The notes: generated by a model from the sequence alone, not told the origin. A DNA stretch of 64,000 nt from Simplicispira psychrophila DSM 11588 (GCF_000688255.1 NZ_JHYS01000011.1:48169-112168), one strand, 5' to 3'; shown: positions 1 through 10,170, counted from the first letter of the stretch. Translations and numbers: made by a program.

Positions 1-879
<879 letters not shown>

Positions 880-980
880 TGGGTTATCCGAAAAAAGACG
901 AGAGCGGTGCGTGCCGCCGCGCTTTCAGGATCTGACTGGTGCGCGGGCCGGAACGCCCCACCCCCGACGGGGTGAAACGA

Positions 981-1017
981 CAAGGCATGGCCACCGCCAG
1001 TGCAGTGCCATGCCTTG
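981..1017 (-). terminator. Hairpin between livK and livH (attenuator-like)
   Basis: A perfect 11-bp inverted repeat, CAAGGCATGGC (981-991) and GCCATGCCTTG (1007-1017), with a 15-base loop. It lies downstream of the livK stop in the direction of transcription and has no good U-tract. Such hairpins often lower readthrough from an abundant binding-protein gene into its permease genes or stabilise the upstream mRNA end; that role is inferred. Confidence 0.55.
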
Positions 1018-1044
1018 CAATAAAAAGTGCGAGATTTTATTGGT

Positions 1045-2169
1045 TTATTTGTTGGCGATAGATTTGGTGCCGTCCTTGTGCCACTGGAAGATCTGGAAGT
1101 CGAACGACTTCAGGTCGCCCTTTTTGTCCCAGCCGATATTGCCGATGGCGGTATCAAAGCTGGTCTTGTGCATGTGGTCGGCGACTTTGGCTGGGTTGTC
1201 GCCCACGGCCTTGATGCTGTCGAGCAGCACTTGCGTGGCAGCGTACGAGGACAACTGGAAGGCGCCGGAGGGGTCACGCTTGTTGTCCTTGAAGGCCTTG
1301 ACGATGGCAGCGTTCTTGGGGTTAGAGGCAAAATCGGCTGGCAGCGTCAGCAACATACCTTCGACGGCGGGGCCGGCAATGGCGTTGACTTCAGGATTGC
1401 CCACGCCCTCGGGGCCCATGAAGCGGGCCTTGAAGCCTTGCTCGGCTGCCTGGCGCAGCAGCAGACCCATTTCAGGGTGGTAGCCACCGTAATAGACAAA
1501 ATCGATACCGGCGCTTTTCAGCTTGGTGATAACGGCGGAGTAGTCGCTGTCACCGGCATTGATGCCTTCAAACAGTGCGACGTTGACGTTGGATTTTTTC
1601 AGGTCATCGCGCACCGACGAGGCAATGCCCTGGCCATACGACTGCTTGTCGTGCAGCACGGCCACTTTCTTGGGCTTGATTTTTTCGGCGATGAACTTGG
1701 CTGCGGCAGGGCCTTGCTGGTCATCACGGCCAATGGTGCGGAAGATGAAATGGTAATTTTTGCCTTCGGTCAGGCCGGGTGAAGTGGCTGATGGCGTCAC
1801 TACCACCACGCCTTCATTGTTGTAGATGGGGGCAGCGGCAATGGCGGCGCCTGAGCACACTGGGCCGATGACGTAACCGATTTTCGAGTTCACCACCCGA
1901 TTGGCCGCAACCGGGCCTTGTTTGGGTTCGCAGGCATCATCGACGGCGACCAGTTCGATCTTCTTGCCGTTCACGCCGCCAGCGGCGTTGGCCATTTCGA
2001 CGGCGGTGGTGGCGCCTTCCTTGACCATGTCACCGTATTGGGTGAGGGCGCCGGTGGTCGGGATCACCATGGCGATCTTGATGTTCTGCGCGTGTGCGGT
2101 CGAGAAAAGGAGGGTGCCGGCCAGGCCCAATGCGGTAACCACGGTGTGCATACGAAATGGAGTGTTCAC
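1045..2169 (-). CDS. livK: Branched-chain amino acid ABC transporter substrate-binding protein
   Basis: Periplasmic type I solute-binding protein that captures branched-chain or related amino acids and delivers them to LivH/LivM. I chose the GTG start at 2169 because an AAGGAA ribosome site lies 5 bases upstream; ATG at 2151 is the alternative. The 374-residue product starts with a signal peptide (hydrophobic core about residues 9-22, cleavage after the A-H-A at residue 27). The mature protein opens with IKIAMVIPTTGALTQYGDMV, typical of the Leu/Ile/Val-binding Peripla_BP_6 fold. A pair of cysteines (in DDACEPKQG and IGPVCSG) matches the disulfide common in this family. It is first in the visible liv operon and divergent from ygiQ. 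Exact ligand specificity cannot be read from sequence. Confidence 0.92.
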   Translation of the reverse strand: MNTPFRMHTVVTALGLAGTLLFSTAHAQNIKIAMVIPTTGALTQYGDMVKEGATTAVEMANAAGGVNGKKIELVAVDDACEPKQGPVAANRVVNSKIGYVIGPVCSGAAIAAAPIYNNEGVVVVTPSATSPGLTEGKNYHFIFRTIGRDDQQGPAAAKFIAEKIKPKKVAVLHDKQSYGQGIASSVRDDLKKSNVNVALFEGINAGDSDYSAVITKLKSAGIDFVYYGGYHPEMGLLLRQAAEQGFKARFMGPEGVGNPEVNAIAGPAVEGMLLTLPADFASNPKNAAIVKAFKDNKRDPSGAFQLSSYAATQVLLDSIKAVGDNPAKVADHMHKTSFDTAIGNIGWDKKGDLKSFDFQIFQWHKDGTKSIANK

Positions 2170-2406
2170 AAGAATTCCTTCAAGGAAAGGGGTCTGTCTG
2201 AAAGCCAGGACGCACCCGCAGGCCGCGTGCTGGACGAAGCATTGCAGTTTAGAGCGATTTTTTGTGACTTTTCCCAAGGGATTGCCGGCTGGCGACAAGG
2301 CTTGATTTTTGTTAAAGAGGGCATCTGCTAGCGCATAAACCGGGTGTGGCTCTAAGGGCAAGCGAAAAACGTACACTGCAATGTTGCCCCCCGGATAGAC
2401 CAGACC

Positions 2407-4800
2407 ATGAACGCCCCTGTTGACGTTTCTTTCTTTGCGCGCGCCGCAAAACCCATCACCAGCTACCGCCCTTACTGGGCCAAGCGCTTTGGTACGGCAC
2501 CGTTTTTGCCGATGAGCCGCGCCGAGATGGAGCAGCTGGGCTGGGACAGTTGCGACATCGTGCTGGTCACCGGCGATGCCTACATTGACCACCCGAGCTT
2601 TGGCATGGCCATCATTGGCCGGGTGTTAGAGGCGCAAGGCTTTCGCGTCGGCATCATTGCCCAGCCGGATTGGCAGAGCGCCGAGGCGTTCAAGGCGCTG
2701 GGCAAGCCCAATTTGTTTTGGGGCGTGACGGCGGGGAACATGGATTCGATGATCAACCGCTATACGGCAGATCGCAAAATTCGCTCGGACGACGCTTACA
2801 CCGCCGGTGACATTGCCGGCAAGCGCCCCGACCGCGCGGCCATCGTCTATAGCCAGCGCTGCCGCGAAGCCTACAAAGAGGTGCCGATCATTCTGGGCGG
2901 CATCGAAGGCAGCCTGCGCCGCATTGCCCACTACGACTACTGGAGCGACAAAGTGCGCCGCTCCATCGTCGTCGATAGCAAGTGCGATTTGCTGCTGTAC
3001 GGCAACGCCGAGCGGGCGTTGGTCGAGGTGGCGCACCGCATCGCCGCGCGCGAGCCCTTGGAGAGCATCACCGATGTGCGCGGCACCGCTTTTGTGCGCC
3101 GCACCACGCCCGAGGGATGGTTTGAGATTGACTCGTCCAGCGTCGATCAGCCGGGCCGGGTCGAAGACCACATCAATCCCTACCAAACCACCAGCGAGCA
3201 AGCGGCGGCGCAGGGCAGCAGTTGCAGTAAAGAAGATGGCGCGGCAGCCGCCGCTGCGGGCACGTCAAATACTACTGATTTAATAGCTGGTAGCGCAGGC
3301 GCAGTAAGCGCTACAGGCCAAAAAGACCAAAAAATTGGCGCTACCACGCACGCGCTGAACTTTGTGCCCAATCCGGCCCTGCAAGGCAAGCAAAAAGGCC
3401 CACCGCGCGACCGCACGGTGATCCGCCTGCCCAGCTACGAGCAGGTCAAAAGCGACCCAGTGCTGTATGCCCACGCCAGCCGCGTGCTGCACTTGGAGAC
3501 CAACCCCGGTAACGCCCGCGCACTGGTGCAGGCGCATGGTGAAGGCACCACGGCGCGCGATGTCTGGCTGAATGCGTCGCCGATTCCGCTGACCACGGCG
3601 GAGATGGACGCCATCTTTGACCTGCCGTATGCGCGCAATCCGCACCCGCGCTATGCCGATGAGCATGGCCGTTTTGACGGTGCCACCAAGATTCCGGCGT
3701 GGGAGGTGATTCGCTTTTCGATCAACATCATGCGCGGCTGTTTTGGCGGCTGCACCTTTTGCTCGATCACCGAGCACGAGGGCCGCATCATCCAGAGCCG
3801 CTCTGAAGACTCCATCGTGCGCGAGATGGAAGACGTGCGCGACAAGGTGCAGGGCTTTACCGGCACCATTTCTGACTTGGGTGGCCCGACGGCGAATATG
3901 TACCGCCTGGGTTGCCGCACGCCGGAGATTGAAGCCGCTTGCCGCAAACCCAGCTGCGTTTACCCCGGCATTTGCCAAAACCTGACCACCAACCACGACC
4001 CGCTGATCAAAATCTATAAGCGCGGCCGGGAGTTGAAAGGCATCAAAAAAATCTTGATCAGCTCGGGCGTGCGCTACGATCTGGCGCTGGAGTCGCCCGA
4101 GTACGTCAAAGAGCTGGTGCAGCACCACGTCGGCGGCTACTTGAAGATTGCTCCCGAGCACACCGAGTCCGGCCCGCTGACCAAGATGATGAAGCCGACC
4201 ATCGGCAACTACGACAAGTTCAAGGCGCTGTTTGAAAAGTACACGCTAGAGGCCGGCAAAAAGCAGTTTTTGATTCCGTACTTCATCGCGGCCCACCCTG
4301 GCACCAGCGACGAAGACATGATGAATCTGGCCATCTGGCTGAAGAAAAACGCCTTCCGCGCCGACCAGGTGCAGGCCTTCTACCCCAGCCCGATGGCGAC
4401 GGCGACGGCGATGTACCACACCGGCAAAAACCCGCTGCGCAAGATCACCCGCGACAGCGAAGAAGTCGCCATCGTGCGCGGCGAGAAACGCCGGCGTCTG
4501 CACAAAGCCTTTTTGCGCTACCACGACCCGAACAACTGGCCGCTGCTGCGCGAGGCGCTCAAAGCCATGGGGCGCGCCGATTTGATTGGCAACGGCAAGC
4601 ACCACCTGATTCCGACCTTCCAGCCGGCAGTGACCGCCTGCGGTGCGCCGCGCAAGCCGATGACGCAGGCCGAGGCTAAAGCCGCCCCGCGCGTGCCACG
4701 GGCGCAGCCGCAAAAGGGCAATCTGCAAACCCAGCACACCGGTCTGCCGCCGCGTGTGACGGGCTCAGGCAAACCGCCTGCCGCGCGCAAAGGGCGTTAA
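2407..4800 (+). CDS. ygiQ: YgiQ family radical SAM protein (UPF0313) with repeat-derived insert
   Basis: Putative radical S-adenosylmethionine enzyme of unknown substrate. The 797-residue protein has the conserved YgiQ N-terminal region (residues about 1-240), a radical SAM core with the 4Fe-4S motif CFGGCTFC at residues 445-452, and a C-terminal region of the DUF3362 type with a basic, proline-rich end. E. coli YgiQ is about 740 residues. Most of the extra length here is a low-complexity segment around residues 250-320, rich in Ala, Ser and Gly, and part of it (residues about 291-307) is encoded by a copy of the genome's dispersed repeat (3278-3325). The gene stands alone, divergent from livK. 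Family assignment is firm; function is unknown in the family. Confidence 0.92.
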   Translation: MNAPVDVSFFARAAKPITSYRPYWAKRFGTAPFLPMSRAEMEQLGWDSCDIVLVTGDAYIDHPSFGMAIIGRVLEAQGFRVGIIAQPDWQSAEAFKALGKPNLFWGVTAGNMDSMINRYTADRKIRSDDAYTAGDIAGKRPDRAAIVYSQRCREAYKEVPIILGGIEGSLRRIAHYDYWSDKVRRSIVVDSKCDLLLYGNAERALVEVAHRIAAREPLESITDVRGTAFVRRTTPEGWFEIDSSSVDQPGRVEDHINPYQTTSEQAAAQGSSCSKEDGAAAAAAGTSNTTDLIAGSAGAVSATGQKDQKIGATTHALNFVPNPALQGKQKGPPRDRTVIRLPSYEQVKSDPVLYAHASRVLHLETNPGNARALVQAHGEGTTARDVWLNASPIPLTTAEMDAIFDLPYARNPHPRYADEHGRFDGATKIPAWEVIRFSINIMRGCFGGCTFCSITEHEGRIIQSRSEDSIVREMEDVRDKVQGFTGTISDLGGPTANMYRLGCRTPEIEAACRKPSCVYPGICQNLTTNHDPLIKIYKRGRELKGIKKILISSGVRYDLALESPEYVKELVQHHVGGYLKIAPEHTESGPLTKMMKPTIGNYDKFKALFEKYTLEAGKKQFLIPYFIAAHPGTSDEDMMNLAIWLKKNAFRADQVQAFYPSPMATATAMYHTGKNPLRKITRDSEEVAIVRGEKRRRLHKAFLRYHDPNNWPLLREALKAMGRADLIGNGKHHLIPTFQPAVTACGAPRKPMTQAEAKAAPRVPRAQPQKGNLQTQHTGLPPRVTGSGKPPAARKGR
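3278..3325 (+). repeat. Short dispersed repeat inside ygiQ, read in frame
   Basis: The core AATAGCTGGTAGCGCAGGCG followed by TAAGCGCTACAGGCC matches, in the same register, the reverse complement of the copy inside waaA and the intergenic copies at 22152, 31834 and 51247. Here it contributes about 16 codons with no stop and no frameshift. Confidence 0.7.
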
Positions 4801-4821
4801 ACGGTCAATTTGCTATTGAAT

Positions 4822-4873
4822 AAATAGCTGCTAGCGCACGTGTTTAAAGGGCTAGATGCTGTTTTGACTGATA
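4822..4873 (+). repeat. Dispersed repeat, long-form 5' half
   Basis: Starts AAATAGCTGCTAGCGCACGT and continues through TTTAAAGGGCTAGATGCTGT. It aligns with the first half of the 94-base copy at 10077 (GAGCTGGTAGCGCACGT ... CAGATGCTTTT). It fills most of the 86-base gap between the convergent ygiQ and nucleoside-recognition genes. The second, inverted end seen in the full copies is absent. Confidence 0.65.
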
Positions 4874-4886
4874 TTTAGTTGCTGCA

Positions 4887-6116
4887 TCAGCCAAAAAAGT
4901 GGTAGCAGACGGCAATCGCTGCCACCACGCCGGCCAGTTCCGCCAGCAGCGCGCAAGCCACGGCGTGGCGGGCGCGCTGGATGCCCACCGCGCCAAAGTA
5001 CACCGCCAGCACGTAAAACGTCGTCTCGGTACTGCCCTGCACGGTGGCGGCGACCAGTGCGGCAAAACTGTCTACGCCTTGGGATTGCATGGTTTCAATC
5101 AGCATGGCGCGCGCCGCGCTGCCCGAGAACGGTTTGACCAGCGCGGTCGGCAGCGCATCAACAAAGCGCGCGTCCATGCCCGTCCACTCGACGCACCAGC
5201 GGATAGCGTCCAGCACATAGCCCAGCGCGCCCGACGCCCGGAACACGCCGACGGCGCACAACATCGCCACCAAATACGGCAGCAGACCCTTGGCGACGTC
5301 AAAGCCTTCTTTGGCCCCTTCGACAAACGCCTCGTACACCGGCACGCGCCGCCACGCGCCAACGCTGACAAACAGCAGCACCAGCGCAAATAGCGTCAAA
5401 TTGCCCAGCAGCGACGACAACTGCGCCAGCGCTGCCGCGCTGAAGGTGGTCAGCAGCGCCATAAAACCGGCCAGCAGCAAGCCGACTGGCAGCAGATAGG
5501 CCAGCACCACCGGGCTGAACAGCGGCAGCCGCTGCACCACGGCGACACTCAGCAGCCCGACCAGCGTGGAAGCCGACGTGGCCAGCAGAATCGGCAAAAA
5601 CACCAGCGTCGGGTCGGGCGCGCCTTGTTGCAGGCGGTACATGAAGATGGTCACCGGCAGCAGCGTCAGCGACGAGGCGTTGAGCACCAGAAACAAAATC
5701 TGCGCGTTGCTGGCGCTGTCGGGCTCGGGGTTGAGCGTTTGCAGTGCGCGCATGGCTTTTAGGCCCATCGGCGTGGCGGCGTTGTCCAGCCCCAGCGCGT
5801 TGGCGGCAAAGTTCAGCGTCATCAGGCCGAGCGCCGCGTGACCGCGCGGCACGCCGGGCATCAGTTGGGCAAACAGCGGTGCCAGCCAGCGCGCCAGCGT
5901 ATCGACAATGCCGGCGCGCTCGGCAATGCGCAAAAAGCCCAGCCACAGCGTTAGCGTGCCAAACAGCAGCACCATTACCTCGACCGACAGCCGCGCCATG
6001 GCAAACAGCGCTTCGACCATCGCGGCAAACACCTGCGGCTGACCGCCAACGAGCCATTGCGCCAGCGCGGCGACAGCGGCAGACAGGAAAAATCCCAGCC
6101 AGAGGGTGTTGAGCAT
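4887..6116 (-). CDS. Nucleoside recognition domain (SpmA/SpmB-like) integral membrane protein
   Basis: A 409-residue polytopic membrane protein with two copies of the nucleoside-recognition (Gate) fold in one chain, equivalent to fused SpmA and SpmB. Residues about 40-150 hold the first half ([20 protein letters not shown], then [20 protein letters not shown], a strongly conserved SpmA signature). The second half, about 240-405, contains [20 protein letters not shown] and [19 protein letters not shown], the SpmB signature. About ten hydrophobic segments are visible. The fused form is widespread in proteobacteria, where its transport substrate is not established; the spore names come from Bacillus and do not imply sporulation. 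It is divergent from the downstream yebC-like operon. Confidence 0.85.
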   Translation of the reverse strand: MLNTLWLGFFLSAAVAALAQWLVGGQPQVFAAMVEALFAMARLSVEVMVLLFGTLTLWLGFLRIAERAGIVDTLARWLAPLFAQLMPGVPRGHAALGLMTLNFAANALGLDNAATPMGLKAMRALQTLNPEPDSASNAQILFLVLNASSLTLLPVTIFMYRLQQGAPDPTLVFLPILLATSASTLVGLLSVAVVQRLPLFSPVVLAYLLPVGLLLAGFMALLTTFSAAALAQLSSLLGNLTLFALVLLFVSVGAWRRVPVYEAFVEGAKEGFDVAKGLLPYLVAMLCAVGVFRASGALGYVLDAIRWCVEWTGMDARFVDALPTALVKPFSGSAARAMLIETMQSQGVDSFAALVAATVQGSTETTFYVLAVYFGAVGIQRARHAVACALLAELAGVVAAIAVCYHFFG

Positions 6117-6312
6117 GGAGAGCGATAGCGTAGTGAAGGAGGGACGCGCGCAAAGCCATTGCGGCGGCGGTGAGATTACCGCAGCCGGGCGGTGTATAAC
6201 CTACACCCCCTTGGATAGAGTCGCGCGCGTTGTTATCGACGTGCGCGCTGTGTCCACACCTCCCCAAACTTCAGGCGCGCCAGTCGCGCCGCAACACCAA
6301 GGAAAACTCCCC

Positions 6313-7026
6313 ATGGGCGCGCAGTGGAAAGCAAAAGGCAAGGCACAGGCAGCAGACGCCAGAGGCAAGCTGTTTGGCAAGCTGGCCAAAGAAATCATGG
6401 TCGCGGCGCGCGGTGGCGCTGACCCGGCGGGAAATTCCAAGCTGCGGCTGGTGGTGGAGCAGGCGCGCAAAGTCTCGATGCCCAAAGAGACGCTCGACCG
6501 CGCCATTAAAAAAGGCGCTGGTATTGGCACCGAGGCCGTGAACTTTGAGCACGTCATCTATGAAGGCTTTGCGCCGCACCAAGTGGCGGTGATGGTCGAG
6601 TGCCTGACCGACAACGTCAAACGCACCGCGCCCGAGATGCGCGTGCTGTTTCGCAAAGGCCAGATGGGCACTTCCGGCTCGGTGGCGTGGGACTTTGACC
6701 ATGTCGGCATGATTGAAGCCGAGCCGGCCGTGGCCGGTGTGGACCCGGAAGAAGCCGCCATCGAAGCCGGCGCGCAAGACTGCGAGCCGGGCGATGAAGA
6801 CGGTCACACCACTTTTTGGACCGACCCGGCGGAACTCGACTTGGTCAGCCGCGCGTTGCCAGCGCATGGCTTTACGGTGCTGTCGGCCAAGCTGGGCTAC
6901 AAGCCAAAGAACCCGGTCAATCCTGCCAACTTGACCGCCGAGCAGTTGGAAGAAGTCGAAGCCTTCTTAGCGGCGATTGACGGCAACGACGACGTGCAAA
7001 ACGTCTACGTCAGCTTGGGCGGCTAA
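6313..7026 (+). CDS. YebC/PmpR (TACO1) family protein, YeeN-like paralogue
   Basis: A 237-residue member of the YebC family, whose members have been described as transcriptional regulators or as translation factors that relieve stalling. I chose ATG at 6313 ([20 protein letters not shown]), preceded by AAGGA, because residues before it do not resemble the family. Conserved blocks include [20 protein letters not shown] (about 18-37), a core equivalent to [20 protein letters not shown], and [16 protein letters not shown] in the middle. The N-terminus departs from the canonical [14 protein letters not shown] seen in the second copy at 24854, so this belongs to the YeeN-like branch. It heads the gene block that continues with the J-domain gene 18 bases later. 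Its distinct role relative to the canonical copy is unknown. Confidence 0.88.
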   Translation: MGAQWKAKGKAQAADARGKLFGKLAKEIMVAARGGADPAGNSKLRLVVEQARKVSMPKETLDRAIKKGAGIGTEAVNFEHVIYEGFAPHQVAVMVECLTDNVKRTAPEMRVLFRKGQMGTSGSVAWDFDHVGMIEAEPAVAGVDPEEAAIEAGAQDCEPGDEDGHTTFWTDPAELDLVSRALPAHGFTVLSAKLGYKPKNPVNPANLTAEQLEEVEAFLAAIDGNDDVQNVYVSLGG

Positions 7027-7044
7027 ACCGCCACGCGCCGCTGA

Positions 7045-7335
7045 ATGTCTGACCACTACACCGCTCTAGGCCTCGGGGCGCACGCCTCACTGGCCGAGAT
7101 TAAAAAAGCCTTTCGCCAAAAGGCCGCTTTTTATCACCCCGACCGCAACCCGGCGGCTGACGCTACCGAGCGCTTTCGTGCGGTCCAAAAGGCCTACGAG
7201 GTGCTGTCGGACTTTGACGCGCGCCAAGCCTACGACGACAACCGCCGCCGCAATCTGCTGGACGACCCGCTGGAGACAGCGCAGGAAATCTGGCGCGCTT
7301 ATTTCAAGAATTTGAAGGATGTATCTCTCGCATGA
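7045..7335 (+). CDS. Minimal J-domain (DnaJ-like) co-chaperone
   Basis: A 96-residue protein consisting of a J domain and a short helical tail. The Hsp70-activating HPD motif is at residues 31-33 within FYHPDRNP, helix II is basic (LAEIKKAFRQKAA), and helix III reads FRAVQKAYEVLSDFDARQAY. There is no Gly/Phe region, zinc-finger domain or C-terminal substrate domain, so it is a class III (type C) J protein that should recruit DnaK to a specific client. Its stop overlaps the start of the next gene (ATGA at 7332-7335), implying translational coupling with the unknown protein that follows. A natural guess is that one of the three downstream proteins is its partner or client; that is inference. 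Confidence 0.88.
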   Translation: MSDHYTALGLGAHASLAEIKKAFRQKAAFYHPDRNPAADATERFRAVQKAYEVLSDFDARQAYDDNRRRNLLDDPLETAQEIWRAYFKNLKDVSLA

Positions 7336-7913
7336 AAATTTCCCGCTACTTCCGTGACCTGCGCAAAGCCTACGAGGCTGAGTTGGACGACCTGACCTCC
7401 GACTCAGGCGGCAAAGACGTGCTGCGCAAGCGCTTGGACGCCAAGCGCAAAGAGATGGGCTTTTTGGTGCAGATGATGGAAGCCGCGCCCGAAATGGTCG
7501 CCGTGGTGTTTCACCGAGCGTTTCGCTTTGTGAAGCACGCACCGCTGCAAGCGCTGGTTGGCCAAGGCGAAGAGCAGTTGCCCGAATGGGACAGCTTGAC
7601 CAGCGCCGGCGCCGTCACGCTGGAGCCGTGGGCGGAGAATCTGGTGGACCAAGTGTTGCAAGACCCGTTTGGCGCGCGCTTTTTATCGTTGGCAGCGGGT
7701 TTGGAATACCTGCAACACCACGCCAACGCCGCGCCGGTGCAGTCCAGTAGCGCTGATTCGGATGACGAAGAAGTTGAAGATGATTACGGCCATGAGATGA
7801 ACGATGGCGAGCACCTCAGCGCCGACGACGCACGCGGCCCGGTGACAGACCGCTCGCGCGAAGAAGCCAGCGACCACTGGTTGTCGGACATCGGTTTTGA
7901 ACCCAAGAAATAA
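7332..7913 (+). CDS. Hypothetical protein with acidic C-terminal region, coupled to J-domain gene
   Basis: A 193-residue protein I do not recognise. The N-terminus is basic and helical (MKISRYFRDLRKAYEAELDD, then KDVLRKRLDAKRKEM), the middle is mixed hydrophobic (APEMVAVVFHRAFRFVKHAP; WAENLVDQVLQDPFGARFLS), and residues 141-160 are strongly acidic (SADSDDEEVEDDYGHEMNDG). No signal peptide, membrane span or metal-binding motif is visible, so it is probably cytoplasmic. The start overlaps the J-domain stop by four bases. Codon use is that of its neighbours and the whole frame is open, so it looks like a genuine gene. Function unknown; a complex with the J protein is plausible because of the coupling. 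Confidence 0.75.
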   Translation: MKISRYFRDLRKAYEAELDDLTSDSGGKDVLRKRLDAKRKEMGFLVQMMEAAPEMVAVVFHRAFRFVKHAPLQALVGQGEEQLPEWDSLTSAGAVTLEPWAENLVDQVLQDPFGARFLSLAAGLEYLQHHANAAPVQSSSADSDDEEVEDDYGHEMNDGEHLSADDARGPVTDRSREEASDHWLSDIGFEPKK

Positions 7914-7931
7914 AAGAAAGCACACGCATCC

Positions 7932-8693
7932 ATGACCCAGCACTTGGCCCTGATTACCAAAACCACCGCCCTGATTGAAGCCGGCGACATCGTCGGCGCT
8001 GACGCCGCCTTGACCGAATTGGCCGATGCCGAGGGCGATGGCGCGTTGATGGTGGTGCTTGAGCAATTGCAGCCCAAAGACATCTTGGCGGTGATGCGCG
8101 AATACGATGATTCCAAAGCTTCGGTGGTGAACTTGCTGGTGACGCCCGAGCAGTTTGCCCGGGCGATGGTGCTGGAGAAAAAATACAAAGACCTGGCCCA
8201 CACCCACCTGCGCAGCATGGTGAACTCGGTGATTTTTCGCGACGACGGCGACCCGCTGGCGTTTTTGACCGCCATTGGCGACCTCGAAGGCGGCAGCGAA
8301 GCGCTGGCCAATTACTTTGAAGAAAAGTGGAGCCGCATCGAGGCCTTTGCCCGCACCGGGCACTTTGACACCTCGGAAGACGACGGTGCGCTGCTGTCGG
8401 ACGACGCGCTGCTGGCCTCGTTGCACGTACGTCCGCACATCGACCAAGACGAAGTGGCCGACCGCGACTGGATGCAATTAGCGTGGCTGCTGCGCTACGA
8501 ATGCCGTGATTTGTTTGTTGAAATGCTGCTGGTGCTGCGTGCCAAAGCCCGGGCGCATGACTTGGGTCAGACCGAGAGTGACGAGCTGGACGATGGCGAG
8601 AGCGACGAGGACGTGAAGTTTGACCTGCGCGACACCGATCGGGGCAAAGCCACGCCCGTGGCGCGCGACTCGGACGAAGAATCTGCCATTTAA
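7932..8693 (+). CDS. Hypothetical acidic helical protein (weak MgtE-N-like repeat)
   Basis: A 253-residue protein with no family I can name. Residues about 15-80 are regular amphipathic helices (ALTELADAEGDGALMVVLEQ, then LQPKDILAVMREYDDSKASV) whose spacing faintly resembles the helical repeats of the MgtE N-domain or other armadillo-like folds; this is a low-confidence impression. Residues about 215-253 form an acidic, probably disordered tail (ESDELDDGESDEDVKFDL). No signal peptide or membrane span. It begins 18 bases after the previous gene and is followed 13 bases later by the next, so the block is almost certainly one transcript. It shares the acidic-tail character of its upstream neighbour. 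Confidence 0.72.
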   Translation: MTQHLALITKTTALIEAGDIVGADAALTELADAEGDGALMVVLEQLQPKDILAVMREYDDSKASVVNLLVTPEQFARAMVLEKKYKDLAHTHLRSMVNSVIFRDDGDPLAFLTAIGDLEGGSEALANYFEEKWSRIEAFARTGHFDTSEDDGALLSDDALLASLHVRPHIDQDEVADRDWMQLAWLLRYECRDLFVEMLLVLRAKARAHDLGQTESDELDDGESDEDVKFDLRDTDRGKATPVARDSDEESAI

Positions 8694-8706
8694 GGGTTGG
8701 GACACC

Positions 8707-9996
8707 ATGCCAAAACAGGCTCCAAAGAGCGCAGAGATTGCAGCCACTGCGCTGGCGCTGCACGACACACGGGTATTTTTTGAGAAGGCGCTGGCCTACG
8801 GCGTGCAGCACGGCATCATCGACACTGCCACGCTGGATGCCATCCATGCCGAGGCGCCCAAGGGCATGGTGCAAATTGCGCGCTACTTTGGGAACGAGTT
8901 TTTGCGCCCCGAGCTAGAAAAAGCGCGCGAGCGCATGGTCAATCTCATCAGCCTGTATTTGCAGGAAAGCTGCGACAACGACTTGCGGGCGGCTGCGCAG
9001 TCATTACGCCAAAACTCGCTGCTGTCGCGCTCCAAAGGCGGCTCCGATATGCTGCGCCGTCTGATTGGCCTGCCCGAAAGCAGTCACTTCGGCATGGCCG
9101 GCAGCGACGAGGCGCAAACGCCGCTGCTGGCGCTGTGGGCGCTGCGCAGCCACGCTGAATACCGCAGCGAGCTGGCGCGGCGCAGCCATATCGCCGAAGC
9201 GATTAAAGCGGCGCTGTGGCTGGTGGCGCCGTACCACCTTGACATCGATGATTTGGAGGAGGCTGGCACCGACGCCGAAGCCGTCATCCGCGCCGCCCTG
9301 CTGTGGCGCGCGCTGGTGCCGCGCGCGCGCGCATGGCCGACGACGCCGGCACTACAGAAGGTGCTGACCGAACTGCGCAAAAATCGTGGCACTGGCCCGC
9401 TGCCGGCGCTGGAGCTGCACTTGCCCAACAGCCTGCCGACGCACTTGCACGCGGTGGTGCACACTGAATTTGCCGCCGTCCAGGCCGACTGGCCGCGCTG
9501 GATGGACAGAGCCCAGCCACTGAGCGCGCTGCTGAGTCCCTTGGGACGAATGCGGGCGCGCTATTTTTTATCGGATGACCCGCTGGCCGAAATGGAAGAG
9601 TACGAGCAGCAGCTGTCGGTGCTCACCGTGCTGGACGCCGGCGAGGCCGCGCCGCAACCGGCCAGCAAAACTTGGCTGCGCCTGACGCAAGGCCAGACTG
9701 ACGAGCACGCGCTGCTGACTTTGTTCTTGTGCGTCGCAGTCGGCACGCCGAAGAAAACACTGCTGACCGAGAAAACCGCCGCCAGTCTGGTGCGCAAAAT
9801 TCGCAAACACAGCTGGCAGCCAGCGTTGGCCACGGCGTTCATCAGCGAACACGCGCCGGGTGCATTCCAGCAGGACTACGTCGCGCTATGGGACAGTTTT
9901 GTGCAGGAGTCGCAGCGCACGCTGTTCGATGACCACGACATCACCCTGAGTGACGCGCTGGCGCTGCTGCGCCGCGAGTGCCATGTGCAAGGCTGA
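8707..9996 (+). CDS. Hypothetical 429-residue cytoplasmic protein, last gene of the yebC-like/J-domain block
   Basis: I chose ATG at 8707 (MPKQAPKSAEIAATALALHD) because an AGGGTTGGG purine stretch precedes it; the open frame extends further upstream but overlaps the previous gene. The 429-residue protein is almost entirely predicted helix, with an N-terminal segment FFEKALAYGVQHGIIDTATL, a central Arg/Ala-rich part (IRAALLWRALVPRARAWPTT), and a C-terminal stretch FISEHAPGAFQQDYVALWDS. No signal peptide, membrane segment, Walker motif or catalytic signature is visible. I do not recognise the family. It ends the co-directional block; a GTAGGTCGGG-type repeat hairpin follows within 10 bases of the stop. 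Confidence 0.72.
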   Translation: MPKQAPKSAEIAATALALHDTRVFFEKALAYGVQHGIIDTATLDAIHAEAPKGMVQIARYFGNEFLRPELEKARERMVNLISLYLQESCDNDLRAAAQSLRQNSLLSRSKGGSDMLRRLIGLPESSHFGMAGSDEAQTPLLALWALRSHAEYRSELARRSHIAEAIKAALWLVAPYHLDIDDLEEAGTDAEAVIRAALLWRALVPRARAWPTTPALQKVLTELRKNRGTGPLPALELHLPNSLPTHLHAVVHTEFAAVQADWPRWMDRAQPLSALLSPLGRMRARYFLSDDPLAEMEEYEQQLSVLTVLDAGEAAPQPASKTWLRLTQGQTDEHALLTLFLCVAVGTPKKTLLTEKTAASLVRKIRKHSWQPALATAFISEHAPGAFQQDYVALWDSFVQESQRTLFDDHDITLSDALALLRRECHVQG

Positions 9997-10002
9997 CTGA
10001 AA

Positions 10003-10038
10003 TGTAGATCGGGTTAGCCCAAAGGGCGTAACCCGACA
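10003..10038. repeat. GTAGGTCGGGTTAGC-type repeat, single copy
   Basis: TGTAGATCGGGTTAGCCCAA followed by GGGCGTAACCCGACA. The unit folds on itself (CGGGTTA.GCCC with GGGCGTAACCCG). It matches the pair at 33359 and 33421. It lies just after the last gene of the unknown block and may act as its transcription end, though no U-tract follows. Confidence 0.7.
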
Positions 10039-10076
10039 GGTGTTAGACAGGGGTTAACAAGATGGCAGCGCCAATT

Positions 10077-10170
10077 AAAAAGTGAGCTGGTAGCGCACGT
10101 ATTGCTTAAGTTTCAGATGCTTTTATGCCTGAATCTCTTTAGATAAGTGCGCTAGCAGCTATCATTTTTA
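10077..10170. repeat. Dispersed repeat, full long form with inverted ends
   Basis: A 94-base unit bounded by AAAAAGTGAGCTGGTAGCGCA and, inverted, TGCGCTAGCAGCTATCATTT. The terminal inverted repeats make it look like a small non-autonomous mobile or palindromic element. The copy at 35672 has the same ends and similar length. With the 10003 repeat it accounts for most of the 257-base gap between the unknown block and ccmI. Confidence 0.75.

Noticed and set aside
2316..2332. CTGCTAGCGCA-like fragment upstream of ygiQ
   Set aside because: Only about 11 bases match the dispersed repeat and no second half follows, so it may be chance.
2170..2592. N-terminal extension of the livK open frame
   Set aside because: The sequence upstream of GTG 2169 is not signal-peptide-like and overlaps ygiQ; the SD supports 2169.
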